49,995 bases of DNA from positions 1-49,995 of the forward strand of contig JANXUU010000122.1 of NCBI GenBank assembly GCA_025356055.1. Reading direction: 5' to 3'. A program made the position numbers and the translations under genes. Position 1 is the first letter of the stretch. Each line of letters opens with the position of its first letter. The notes below the pieces were generated by a model that made no database searches, was not told the DNA's origin, and worked only from the letters and a program-made list of their open reading frames with translations. Shown here piece after piece: positions 25,872 to 33,512 of this stretch. The DNA is from Sphingomonas sp. (GTDB taxonomy: Bacteria; Pseudomonadota; Alphaproteobacteria; Sphingomonadales; Sphingomonadaceae).

Positions 25872-27374
25872 ATGTCCGAACCCTATTACATCACTACCGC
25901 AATCAGCTATCCCAACGGCGCGCCCCACGTCGGTCACGCCTATGAAGCGATCGCCGCGGATGCCATCGCGCGCTTCCAGAAGGCCCAGGGCCGCGACGTC
26001 CGCTTTCAGACCGGGACCGACGAGCATGGCCTCAAAATGGCCCAAGCGGCGCGCGCTGAAGGCATTGAACCCGCCGCTTATGCAGAATTAATGTCAACTA
26101 AATTCAAGCGGATGTGCGACGCACTTGATGTCGATTATGATCGCTTTATCCGCACTTCTGAGCCCGATCACCATCGCGCCAGCCAGGCAATCTGGCAAGC
26201 GATGGAGGCCAATGGCGACCTCTACCTTGGTCGTTACGAAGGCTGGTATTCTGTCCGCGACGAAGCGTTTTACGACGAAAGCGAGCTGATTGAAGGGGAG
26301 GGGGCCAAACTCTCGCCCCAAGGCACTCCGGTCGAATGGACCATCGAGGAAAGCTGGTTTTTCAAGCTTTCGGCCTACCAGCAGCGCTTGCTCGATCATT
26401 ATGCCGCACATCCCGAATTCATCCAACCCGACAGCCGCCGCAATGAAGTGCTGCGCTTTGTCGAGGCCGGGCTGAACGATCTCTCGATCTCGCGCACCAG
26501 CTTCGACTGGGGAATCAAGGTCCCGGGTGACGACAGCCATGTCATGTACGTTTGGCTCGACGCGCTGACCAACTACCTCACCGGGCTCGGCTACCCCGAC
26601 TGTGGCGAGCTGTTCGACCGCTACTGGCCCGCCAACGTCCACCTCATCGGCAAAGACGTCGTCCGCTTCCACGCAGTCTATTGGCCGGCTTTCCTGATGT
26701 CGGCCAAGATTGCGTTGCCGAAGCAAATATACGGCCACGGTTTCCTGCTCAGCCGTGGCGAGAAAATGTCGAAGAGCGTCGGCAACGTCGTCGATCCGCT
26801 CGACCTCGCTGCGCGTTACGGGGTCGATGCGCTGCGCTATTTCCTCCTGCGCGAAGTGACATTCGGCCAGGACGGCAGCTACAGTCACGAAGCGATCGTG
26901 AGCCGCGTCAACGCCGAGTTGGCCAACAGCTTCGGCAACCTCGCCCAGCGCAGCTTGTCGATGATCTTCAAGAATTTGGGTGGGGTTGTTCCCGCGCCAG
27001 GTGAGGCGGACGAAGACCGCTCCCTGCTCGAAACAGTCCGCACTGCATGCCGAGTAACTCTTCCCGCCGAATTCGAGCGCTTCGCTTTTGCCGCTGGTCT
27101 CGAAGCTTGGATGGCCGCCGTGTACGCCTGCAACGCCTATGTCGACACGACCGCGCCGTGGGGCCTCAAGAAGACCGATCCCGATCGCATGTCAGCCGTC
27201 CTCGGCACGCTGGCAGCAGCCGTCCGAGAGCTAGCCGAGGCGGTGGTTCCGATAATCCCGTCGTCGGCGGCGAAGCTTATCGCACTGATCGATGGCGGGG
27301 CGGGGGGGCAGCCCATCGCCCAGCCGACCCCGATCTTTCCCCGCCTCGAACTCGAGGAAGCAGTGCCAGCATGA
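25872..27374 (+). CDS. metG: Methionyl-tRNA synthetase
   Basis: Charges tRNA-Met. 500 aa, the short form without the C-terminal dimerisation domain. The class I HIGH-type motif is PNGAPHVGHAYEA (HVGH near residues 22-25), and KMSKS is intact in GEKMSKSVGN near residues 296-305. No zinc-binding cysteine pairs are seen in the connective peptide. It has a 31 nt spacer after holB and an ATGA overlap with the TatD-family gene. Confidence 0.96.
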   Translation: MSEPYYITTAISYPNGAPHVGHAYEAIAADAIARFQKAQGRDVRFQTGTDEHGLKMAQAARAEGIEPAAYAELMSTKFKRMCDALDVDYDRFIRTSEPDHHRASQAIWQAMEANGDLYLGRYEGWYSVRDEAFYDESELIEGEGAKLSPQGTPVEWTIEESWFFKLSAYQQRLLDHYAAHPEFIQPDSRRNEVLRFVEAGLNDLSISRTSFDWGIKVPGDDSHVMYVWLDALTNYLTGLGYPDCGELFDRYWPANVHLIGKDVVRFHAVYWPAFLMSAKIALPKQIYGHGFLLSRGEKMSKSVGNVVDPLDLAARYGVDALRYFLLREVTFGQDGSYSHEAIVSRVNAELANSFGNLAQRSLSMIFKNLGGVVPAPGEADEDRSLLETVRTACRVTLPAEFERFAFAAGLEAWMAAVYACNAYVDTTAPWGLKKTDPDRMSAVLGTLAAAVRELAEAVVPIIPSSAAKLIALIDGGAGGQPIAQPTPIFPRLELEEAVPA

Positions 27375-28150
27375 CGCTGATCGACAGCCATTGTCACTTG
27401 AATTATCCTGGACTGGTCGAGCGCCAACCCGAGATTCTTGCCGCTGCTAGGTCTCGCGGCGTGACCGGTTTTCTCAATATCTCGACCAAACAAACCGAAT
27501 GGCCGGCGATCATCGCCACTGCCGAGCGCGAGCCTGACGTTTGGGCGACCATCGGAGTCCACCCGCACGAAGCGGACGCCCACCCTGATCTCGGTTGTAC
27601 CGCGCTGGTCGAAGCGTCAGTCCACTTGAAAGTCATCGCCATCGGCGAATGCGGCCTCGACTATTTCTACGACAAGTCCGACCGCGTCGCACAGCGCGAG
27701 CGCTTTGCCGCACATATCGAAGCGGCGCGCGAAACCGGCCTTCCGCTGGTCGTCCACACCCGCAGCGCCGAGGAGGACACTGCCGATATGCTGGCCGAGG
27801 CTGTCGGGAAGGGGGGCGTGTCCGGAGTCCTCCACTGCTTCACCAGCAGCGCCGACCTTGCCCGCAAGGCGCTCGACTTCGGCTTCTACATCTCGCTGTC
27901 GGGTATCGTTACGTTCAAGAATGCCAAGGATCTACAGGACACGGCTAAATTCGTTCCCGCCAACCGGCTTTTGGTTGAAACCGATGCTCCCTTCCTCGCG
28001 CCCGTTCCTAATCGCGGCAAGACCTGCGAGCCCGCATTTGTCGTCGACACTGCTGCGTTCGTCGCCAATCTGCGCGACGAACCGATCGAGCAACTGGCCG
28101 CAAGCACCAGTGCCAATTTCTTCAGACTATTTGCGAAAGCCGCGGCGTGA
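27371..28150 (+). CDS. TatD-family metal-dependent hydrolase/DNase
   Basis: TIM-barrel metallohydrolase of the amidohydrolase superfamily, 259 aa. Metal ligands: His7/His9 in LIDSHCHLN, Glu in IGECGLDYF, His in PLVVHTRSAEEDT, HCF, and the final Asp in LLVETDAPFLAP. YcfH/YjjV/TatD proteins have 3'-exonuclease or D-tyrosyl-tRNA deacylase-like activities; the exact substrate here is unknown. The position directly after metG, overlapping ATGA, is a widely conserved bacterial pairing. Confidence 0.9.
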   Translation: MTLIDSHCHLNYPGLVERQPEILAAARSRGVTGFLNISTKQTEWPAIIATAEREPDVWATIGVHPHEADAHPDLGCTALVEASVHLKVIAIGECGLDYFYDKSDRVAQRERFAAHIEAARETGLPLVVHTRSAEEDTADMLAEAVGKGGVSGVLHCFTSSADLARKALDFGFYISLSGIVTFKNAKDLQDTAKFVPANRLLVETDAPFLAPVPNRGKTCEPAFVVDTAAFVANLRDEPIEQLAASTSANFFRLFAKAAA

Positions 28151-28917
28151 AGTTCCGCGTGCTGGGCTGCGGCACTTCCTCGGGGGTGCCGCGTATCGGC
28201 AATGACTGGGGGGCGTGCGATCCCGCAGACCCGCGCAATCGACGAACCCGCTCGTCGCTGTTGTTCGAGAGCGGGGGACGGCGTCTTTTGATCGACTGTG
28301 GTCCCGACCTTCGCGAGCAGCTCCTCGATGCCGAGGTCGCCGAGATCGACCGCGTAATCATTACCCACGACCATGCCGACCATCTTCACGGTATCGATGA
28401 CCTTCGCCAGATTGCCCACGTCAAGGGCGATGCGGTTCCGCTGGCGGCGCGGCCAGACACGCTCGCACGGGTCGTCGGTCGCTTTGGTTACGCTTTTCAT
28501 GGTAGCCCGCTCTATCCCGCGGTCCTCGTCGGCGAGCCAATTGTTGGTGAGGGGGAGACGTTCGGTGCTGCCCGACTGCGCTTCGTCGATCAGCCGCACG
28601 GGGGGATCGTATCGCTCGGCATTCGTTTTGACGAGGGCGTGCGCTCGGCCGGTTATTCAATCGATTTCCATGACTTAACCGACGACATGCGTGCTTTGTA
28701 CCAAGGGCTTGAGCTGTGGATCTGTGACTGTCTTCGCCGCCGCCCGCATCCGACCCACGCTCACCTCGACGCGGTACTCGGCTGGGCGCGCGACCTTGGC
28801 GTCGGGCAATTGTTGCTGACCCATCTTGATAACTCGATGGATAGTGCCGAGCTTGCTGCCGTCCTTCCTGACTGGGCCGCGCCCGCGTTCGATGGGCTGG
28901 AAATGGTGCTGACGTGA
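28147..28917 (+). CDS. MBL-fold metallohydrolase (PhnP-like)
   Basis: 256 aa metallo-beta-lactamase-fold protein. The opening LGCGTSSGVPRIGNDWGACD is shared with PhnP-type cyclic phosphodiesterases and RNase Z relatives. The HxHxDH zinc site is ITHDHADHLHGIDD (about residues 78-91), with later ligands at HG/D...HPTHAHLD and LLTHLD. It starts with GTG overlapping the upstream stop and ends overlapping the next GTG, so it is co-translated with the TatD-family gene. Substrate is not predictable; cyclic nucleotide phosphodiester is the closest family activity. Confidence 0.88.
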   Translation: MKFRVLGCGTSSGVPRIGNDWGACDPADPRNRRTRSSLLFESGGRRLLIDCGPDLREQLLDAEVAEIDRVIITHDHADHLHGIDDLRQIAHVKGDAVPLAARPDTLARVVGRFGYAFHGSPLYPAVLVGEPIVGEGETFGAARLRFVDQPHGGIVSLGIRFDEGVRSAGYSIDFHDLTDDMRALYQGLELWICDCLRRRPHPTHAHLDAVLGWARDLGVGQLLLTHLDNSMDSAELAAVLPDWAAPAFDGLEMVLT

Positions 28918-29501
28918 CCAATGACGTGATGCTTGGCGGACTCTATCTGTTGATGGCGATGATGCTCGTCCTCGGCGCGCTGATGTCGCGCCGCGAGCGA
29001 TTCTCCAAGCTCGTCCAACTCGCGCTGATGTGGGTGCTGATCTTCGGTGCGGGCTTCATCCTGTTCACTTTTCGCGACAATTTTGGCTACGTCGCGCAGC
29101 GGTTGAAATCCGAAGCACTCGGCACTCCGGTCGTGCAAGGCCAAATTGTTCGCATTCCGATGGCGATTGACGGCCATTTCTGGGTCGACGCCACATTGAA
29201 TGGCGTCCCGGCGAAGTTCCTTGTGGACAGCGGCGCTACCGTCACGACGGTTGGCTCCAAACTTGCGGCGCAAGCCGGGCTCGAAGCGACCGGGCTCCAC
29301 GATCAACTCGTCCGCACTGGCAACGGCGTCGTCAAAGTCTCGAGCGGCCGTGCCGACCTTTTCGAAGTCGGGTCGATCGAACGACGCGATCAGCGCGTTT
29401 ACGTCGCCGATGACGACGATCTCAACGTTGTCGGAATGAGCTTCCTGTCGAGTCTCAGTCGGTGGAGCGTCGAGGGGCGCTGGCTGATCCTCGAGAGCTG
29501 A
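28914..29501 (+). CDS. Membrane-anchored retropepsin-like aspartic protease (TIGR02281 type)
   Basis: 195 aa. Two N-terminal transmembrane segments (about residues 6-23 and 33-52) are followed by a single aspartic protease domain, with the active-site motif FLVDSGATVTTV (Asp near residue 104) and VVGMSFLSSL near the C-terminus. One domain per chain implies a retropepsin-like homodimer, facing the periplasm given the topology. The family is widespread in alphaproteobacteria and largely uncharacterised. It is coupled by GTGA to the MBL hydrolase. Protease activity is inferred from the motif only. Confidence 0.85.
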   Translation: MTNDVMLGGLYLLMAMMLVLGALMSRRERFSKLVQLALMWVLIFGAGFILFTFRDNFGYVAQRLKSEALGTPVVQGQIVRIPMAIDGHFWVDATLNGVPAKFLVDSGATVTTVGSKLAAQAGLEATGLHDQLVRTGNGVVKVSSGRADLFEVGSIERRDQRVYVADDDDLNVVGMSFLSSLSRWSVEGRWLILES

Positions 29502-29511
29502 GCCGCGCTCA

Positions 29512-29556
29512 AATCGTTTAGGACTTTACATAATGAATATTATCATACTTTCGAAA
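29512..29556 (+). promoter_or_regulatory. AT-rich patch with inverted repeat before mazG
   Basis: A roughly 45 bp island rich in A and T stands out in a high-GC setting and precedes mazG. It contains ATAAT/ATTAT arms around 29530-29543 and -10-like TATTAT or TATCAT hexamers. It is the probable mazG promoter, separating mazG from the preceding co-translated block. No confident -35 can be assigned. Confidence 0.3.
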
Positions 29557-29582
29557 CAGTGCTGCGGAGAAGGCCCCCGGCC

Positions 29583-30323
29583 GTGAACCTCGATCGTCTG
29601 GTCTCGATCATGGAGCGACTGCGCGATCCGGTCAGCGGGTGCGAATGGGACAGCATCCAGACATTCCGCTCGATCGCGCCCTTCACAATCAAGGAAGCCT
29701 ATGAAGTCGCCGATGCAATCGAGCGCGACGATATGGATGAGTTGGCCGACGAGCTCGGCGACCTTCAGCTTCAGGTCGTGTTTCATGCACAGATGGCGCG
29801 CGAAGCCGGCCATTTCGCGCTGGAGGACGTCATTACTCGAATTTGCGACAAGCTCGAACGCCGCCACCCGCACATTTTCAGTGACGCGACCTCTGGTGGT
29901 CATCATCTTTGGGAGCAGATCAAGGCCGATGAACGCGCCGCCAAACCCGACCAAAGCGCACTCGCCGGGGTCGCCTTGGCCCTGCCCGCCCTAGAGCGTG
30001 CCGCCAAGTTACAAAAGCGAGCCGCGCGCACCGGTTTCGACTGGCCCGACGCCAGCGGCCCACTCGCCAAGATTGACGAGGAGTTAGCCGAGCTTGTCGC
30101 GGCTAAGCCGGAAGACCGCGCTGAAGAACTGGGCGACTTGTTGTTTGCCGCGGTCAACCTCGCACGCCATCTTAAAATCGACCCCGAAGACGCTCTTCGG
30201 CAGGCCAATCGCAAGTTCGAGCGGCGCTTCCGCGCGATCGAGACCGCGCCTGGTTTCAGCAAGCTCTCGCTGAATCAGATGGAAGAGCTGTGGCAGGCCG
30301 CAAAAGCCGCTCAGAGCGCCTGA
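29583..30323 (+). CDS. mazG: Nucleoside triphosphate pyrophosphohydrolase MazG
   Basis: Hydrolyses (d)NTPs to NMP and PPi, a house-cleaning enzyme. 246 aa with two MazG helical repeats. The first has the ExxE-12-28-ExxD metal site in FTIKEAYEVADAIE...ELADELGDLQLQVVFHA (residues 36-68), the second in IDEELAELVAA...AEELGDLLFAAVNLAR. It starts with GTG behind GGAGAAGG. Convergent with hflX, overlapping 13 bp. MazG followed by hflX and hfq on the opposite strand is a sphingomonad-like neighbourhood. Confidence 0.93.
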   Translation: MNLDRLVSIMERLRDPVSGCEWDSIQTFRSIAPFTIKEAYEVADAIERDDMDELADELGDLQLQVVFHAQMAREAGHFALEDVITRICDKLERRHPHIFSDATSGGHHLWEQIKADERAAKPDQSALAGVALALPALERAAKLQKRAARTGFDWPDASGPLAKIDEELAELVAAKPEDRAEELGDLLFAAVNLARHLKIDPEDALRQANRKFERRFRAIETAPGFSKLSLNQMEELWQAAKAAQSA

Positions 30324-31609
30324 AAGCGCGCCCAATTATCGGCCGACAATTTCACCGCCAAATGCATTGTCTCGCCCTCGACCCGTTGGTCGAGGACGTC
30401 ACCGCGCGCGTGGAGCCACGCAAGGCGCAAGCCGTCCGAAGCGGCCAGTTTCAGCCGGTGAACGACCGAACCAATCTGCAGCTTCTTGGCGATCGCCTCG
30501 CGAAGCTGCTCGACCCCTTCCCCGCTCAGCGCCGACAGCGTCACGACGTCCTCCCGGCGTAGAGCCTCGTTGAGTAGCGCCGCGCGCTCATCGCTTTCGA
30601 GCAGGTCGAGCTTGTTCCACGCCTCGAGCCGTGGTGGCGACCCCGCTTCGTCGAGTCCGAGCGAGGATAGCACCGTAGCAACGTCAATTGCCTGAGCATC
30701 GCTATCGGGATGAGCGATATCGCGAATATGGACGATGAGATCGGCGGAGGCGACCTCTTCGAGTGTCGCCCGGAATGCCGCGACGAGTTGCGTCGGTAGC
30801 TGCGACACAAACCCGACGGTGTCCGACAAAATCGACTTGTCGAAGCCTCGAATGCGTACCTCTCGCATCGTTGGATCGAGCGTTGCGAACAGTAAATCCT
30901 CGGCAAATACCGTTGCCGCCGTCATGCGGTTGAACAGCGTAGACTTGCCGGCATTGGTATAGCCGACCAGCGCGATCACCGGCCACGGCGCGCGCTGGCG
31001 CCGATTGCGGTGGAGACCGCGCGTGCGCTTGACCTGATCGAGTTCCTTGCGGATTCGCGCCATCCGGTCGCGGATCATTCGGCGATCAGCCTCGATTTGG
31101 GTTTCGCCGGGGCCGCCGAGAAAACCGAAGCCGCCGCGCTGGCGTTCGAGATGGGTCCAGCTGCGCACGAGACGCCCAGCCTGGTAATCGAGATGTGCCA
31201 ATTCGACCTGCAGTCGCCCTTCGGCAGTCGCGGCGCGCTCGCCGAAAATCTCAAGGATTAGGCCAGTGCGATCGATCACCTTGGCCTTGGTGATTTCCTC
31301 GATCGTTTTTTGCTGGACCGGGCTCAGCGCCGCATCGACGACCAGAAGATGCGCGTCGGCTTCCTTGGCTAAATCGCGGATTTCTTCGACCTGGCCCTTT
31401 CCGAACAGGCTTGCGGACCGGGCCGCGCGGACACGGAAACTCTTGCGTCCGACGACATCGATACCGATTGCCGCTGCAAGCCCGGCAGCCTCGTCGAGCC
31501 GCGCCTCGGACGAGCGCATGACCTTGGAATCGGTACGGTCGGGAAGCACGACCAACGCGCGTTCGCCGCGCGAAACCCCGTCCTCGTCGCCGCGGTCGAA
31601 GACGCTCAG
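30311..31609 (-). CDS. hflX: GTPase HflX (probable CTG start)
   Basis: Ribosome-associated GTPase that splits stalled 70S ribosomes. The N-terminal HflX domain ([37 protein letters not shown]) is followed by a G domain with P-loop [25 protein letters not shown] and NKLD. The nearest standard start, TTG at 31555, gives 414 aa but leaves no ribosome binding site. The frame extends 18 residues ([18 protein letters not shown]) to a CTG at 31609 that overlaps the hfq stop as CTGA and has GGAAGGGG 7 nt upstream. I therefore favour 432 aa. Last gene of dusB-ntrY-ntrX-hfq-hflX. Confidence 0.93.
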   Translation of the reverse strand: MSVFDRGDEDGVSRGERALVVLPDRTDSKVMRSSEARLDEAAGLAAAIGIDVVGRKSFRVRAARSASLFGKGQVEEIRDLAKEADAHLLVVDAALSPVQQKTIEEITKAKVIDRTGLILEIFGERAATAEGRLQVELAHLDYQAGRLVRSWTHLERQRGGFGFLGGPGETQIEADRRMIRDRMARIRKELDQVKRTRGLHRNRRQRAPWPVIALVGYTNAGKSTLFNRMTAATVFAEDLLFATLDPTMREVRIRGFDKSILSDTVGFVSQLPTQLVAAFRATLEEVASADLIVHIRDIAHPDSDAQAIDVATVLSSLGLDEAGSPPRLEAWNKLDLLESDERAALLNEALRREDVVTLSALSGEGVEQLREAIAKKLQIGSVVHRLKLAASDGLRLAWLHARGDVLDQRVEGETMHLAVKLSADNWARFQAL

Positions 31610-32130
31610 CTGGCGTCCCCTTCCGCACCAGGCGCTTCGCCCTCAACTGAATCCTCACCTGACAAGTAAAGCGGTCGCTCGGGCTGAAGCGTCGACATGG
31701 CATGTTTGTAGACCAACTGAACCTGACCGCCGCGCTCGAGCAGCAGCGAGAATTGGTCGTGCCCGGCGATCGCTCCTTGAAGCATGACACCATTGACCAG
31801 AAAGATCGTCATCGGCTCATGTTCCTTCTCCGCCGCGGCAAGAAAAATATCCTGGAGCGACGTCGCCTTGCGCGCCTGCGCTTCACGGGTTCCGCGATCT
31901 AAGCCAGCAAGCAGGTCGACCGGTACGTTGCTCGGCATGATCGTCGAGATGCTGTGCTTGTAGACCAGCTGGCTTTCGCCATCGCGGCGAAGCAGCACCG
32001 AGAAGGCGTCGAACCAGGTTACAATGCCCTGCAGCTTAACTCCTTTCATCAGAAAAACGGTCACTGGCGATTTCGCTCGGCGTACGCCGTTGAGGAAATG
32101 ATCCTGAAGGGAGAAGGACTTATCGGCCAT
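31606..32130 (-). CDS. hfq: Tandem (two-domain) Hfq RNA chaperone
   Basis: 174 aa, about twice a typical core Hfq, with two complete Sm domains. Domain 1 (about 1-68) has [31 protein letters not shown] and the Sm2 motif YKHSIST (Tyr57-Lys58-His59). Domain 2 (about 89-150) repeats the pattern with [30 protein letters not shown] and YKHAMST (Tyr141-Lys142-His143). An Arg/Ala-rich linker joins them, and a short acidic tail ends the protein. A hexameric ring could form from three chains. The ATG overlaps the ntrX stop (TAATG). Confidence 0.95.
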   Translation of the reverse strand: MADKSFSLQDHFLNGVRRAKSPVTVFLMKGVKLQGIVTWFDAFSVLLRRDGESQLVYKHSISTIMPSNVPVDLLAGLDRGTREAQARKATSLQDIFLAAAEKEHEPMTIFLVNGVMLQGAIAGHDQFSLLLERGGQVQLVYKHAMSTLQPERPLYLSGEDSVEGEAPGAEGDAS

Positions 32131-33512
32131 TATTCATCGTCTTCCTTCTTTTCGCCAAGCCCGAGAGCCTTCAGTTTGCGATGGAGCGCCGATCGCTCCA
32201 TGCCGATGAACGACGCCGTTCGCGAGATGTTACCCGAAAAGCGCCTGATCTGGATTTTGAGATATTCGCGCTCGAAACTCTCGCGCGCCTCGCGCAGCGG
32301 CGAGCCCATGATCGCCATCGATGTAGTCGATATGCCGACCGTACCTTGAGACTCGACGATTTCCGCCGGGAGCAGGTCAAGATCTATACTGCCCGCGCGG
32401 TCACCCGGGGCCATGATCAATGTGCGCTCGATGATGTTGCGCAACTGACGGACATTGCCCGGCCATTCGTGCGATTGGAGCGCGGCTGCTGCTTCGGCCG
32501 ACAGCCTCGGAGGGGAAATGCGTCGCTCGGCGGCGAACCGGGCGAGGAAATAGTCCACCAGTTCTGGGATATCCTCGCGGCGCTCCTTGAGGGGCGGCAT
32601 CCGCACCGGCACGACGTTGAGGCGATAAAAGAGATCCTCGCGAAAACGCCCTGCGGCAATCTCGTCTGCGAGGTTGCGGGAGGTCGCCGAAAGGAAGCGG
32701 ACATCGACCTTGACCGGGCGTTGACCGCCCACTCTCGCGTAGCTCTGGTCGGTCAGCACACGCAGGATTTTGCCCTGAGTAGTCAACGGCATGTCGGCGA
32801 TCTCGTCGAGGAAAAGCGTGCCGCCATGCGCCTGTTCGAGGAGGCCAGGCCGCGCTTCGCCGTCGTGCTCCGTGCCGAACAGCTCCTCCTCGACGCGGTC
32901 CGGGCTCATCATCGCCGCCGACAGGACGATGAACGGTGCGTTAGCTCGGGGGCTCCAGTTGTGGATCGTCCGTGCGGCGACCTCCTTACCGACGCCTGCA
33001 GGTCCGGTGATCATTACACGGCTTCCAGTTGGCGCCACGCGTTTCAGGGTTGCGCGAACCGAATTGATTGCAACCGACGAACCGTTGAGCGTATCGTCGT
33101 TGCCGAAGCGCTCGCGCAGGGTCGCGTTTTCGCGGCGGAGGCGTTCGGTCTCGGTTGCGCGACCGACCAGATGGAGCAGTCGCGAAGCCTCAAACGGCTT
33201 TTCGATGAAGTCGACCGCGCCTTCGCGGACTGCGGCGACAGCGGTATCGAGGTTGCCGTGGCCAGAAATCATGATCACGGGCAGCGTGGGGTCGCGCCGT
33301 TTTACCTGCTCAAGGATTTGCAGCCCATCGAGCCTTGAGCCCTGGAGCCAGACGTCGAGCAGAACCAGCGACGGTCGCCGCTCCTCGATCGCGTCAAGCG
33401 CGCTCGTGCTATCGGCGGCGGTGCGCACGGTATAGCCTTCGTCTTCCAGCACCCCGGCGACGAGGTCGCGAATATCGGCCTCATCATCGACGACGAGCAC
33501 TTCAAGTGCCAT
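32130..33512 (-). CDS. ntrX: NtrX-type response regulator with AAA+ and Fis domains
   Basis: Cytosolic partner of NtrY. 460 aa from the ATG at 33512 (GGGAAG 6 nt upstream; an ATG two codons earlier is less well spaced). Receiver domain with Asp9/Asp10, phospho-acceptor Asp53 and Lys105; AAA+ domain with P-loop GPAGVGKE and Walker [13 protein letters not shown]-terminal Fis-type helix-turn-helix ([23 protein letters not shown]). Where sigma-54 activators carry GAFTGA after ELFG, this protein reads [10 protein letters not shown], so it probably does not remodel sigma-54 polymerase in the standard way. Overlaps ntrY. Confidence 0.94.
   Translation of the reverse strand: MALEVLVVDDEADIRDLVAGVLEDEGYTVRTAADSTSALDAIEERRPSLVLLDVWLQGSRLDGLQILEQVKRRDPTLPVIMISGHGNLDTAVAAVREGAVDFIEKPFEASRLLHLVGRATETERLRRENATLRERFGNDDTLNGSSVAINSVRATLKRVAPTGSRVMITGPAGVGKEVAARTIHNWSPRANAPFIVLSAAMMSPDRVEEELFGTEHDGEARPGLLEQAHGGTLFLDEIADMPLTTQGKILRVLTDQSYARVGGQRPVKVDVRFLSATSRNLADEIAAGRFREDLFYRLNVVPVRMPPLKERREDIPELVDYFLARFAAERRISPPRLSAEAAAALQSHEWPGNVRQLRNIIERTLIMAPGDRAGSIDLDLLPAEIVESQGTVGISTTSMAIMGSPLREARESFEREYLKIQIRRFSGNISRTASFIGMERSALHRKLKALGLGEKKEDDE

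Noticed and set aside
32181-33338. 385-codon open frame on + opposite ntrX
   Set aside because: Antisense shadow of a secure gene, no motifs.
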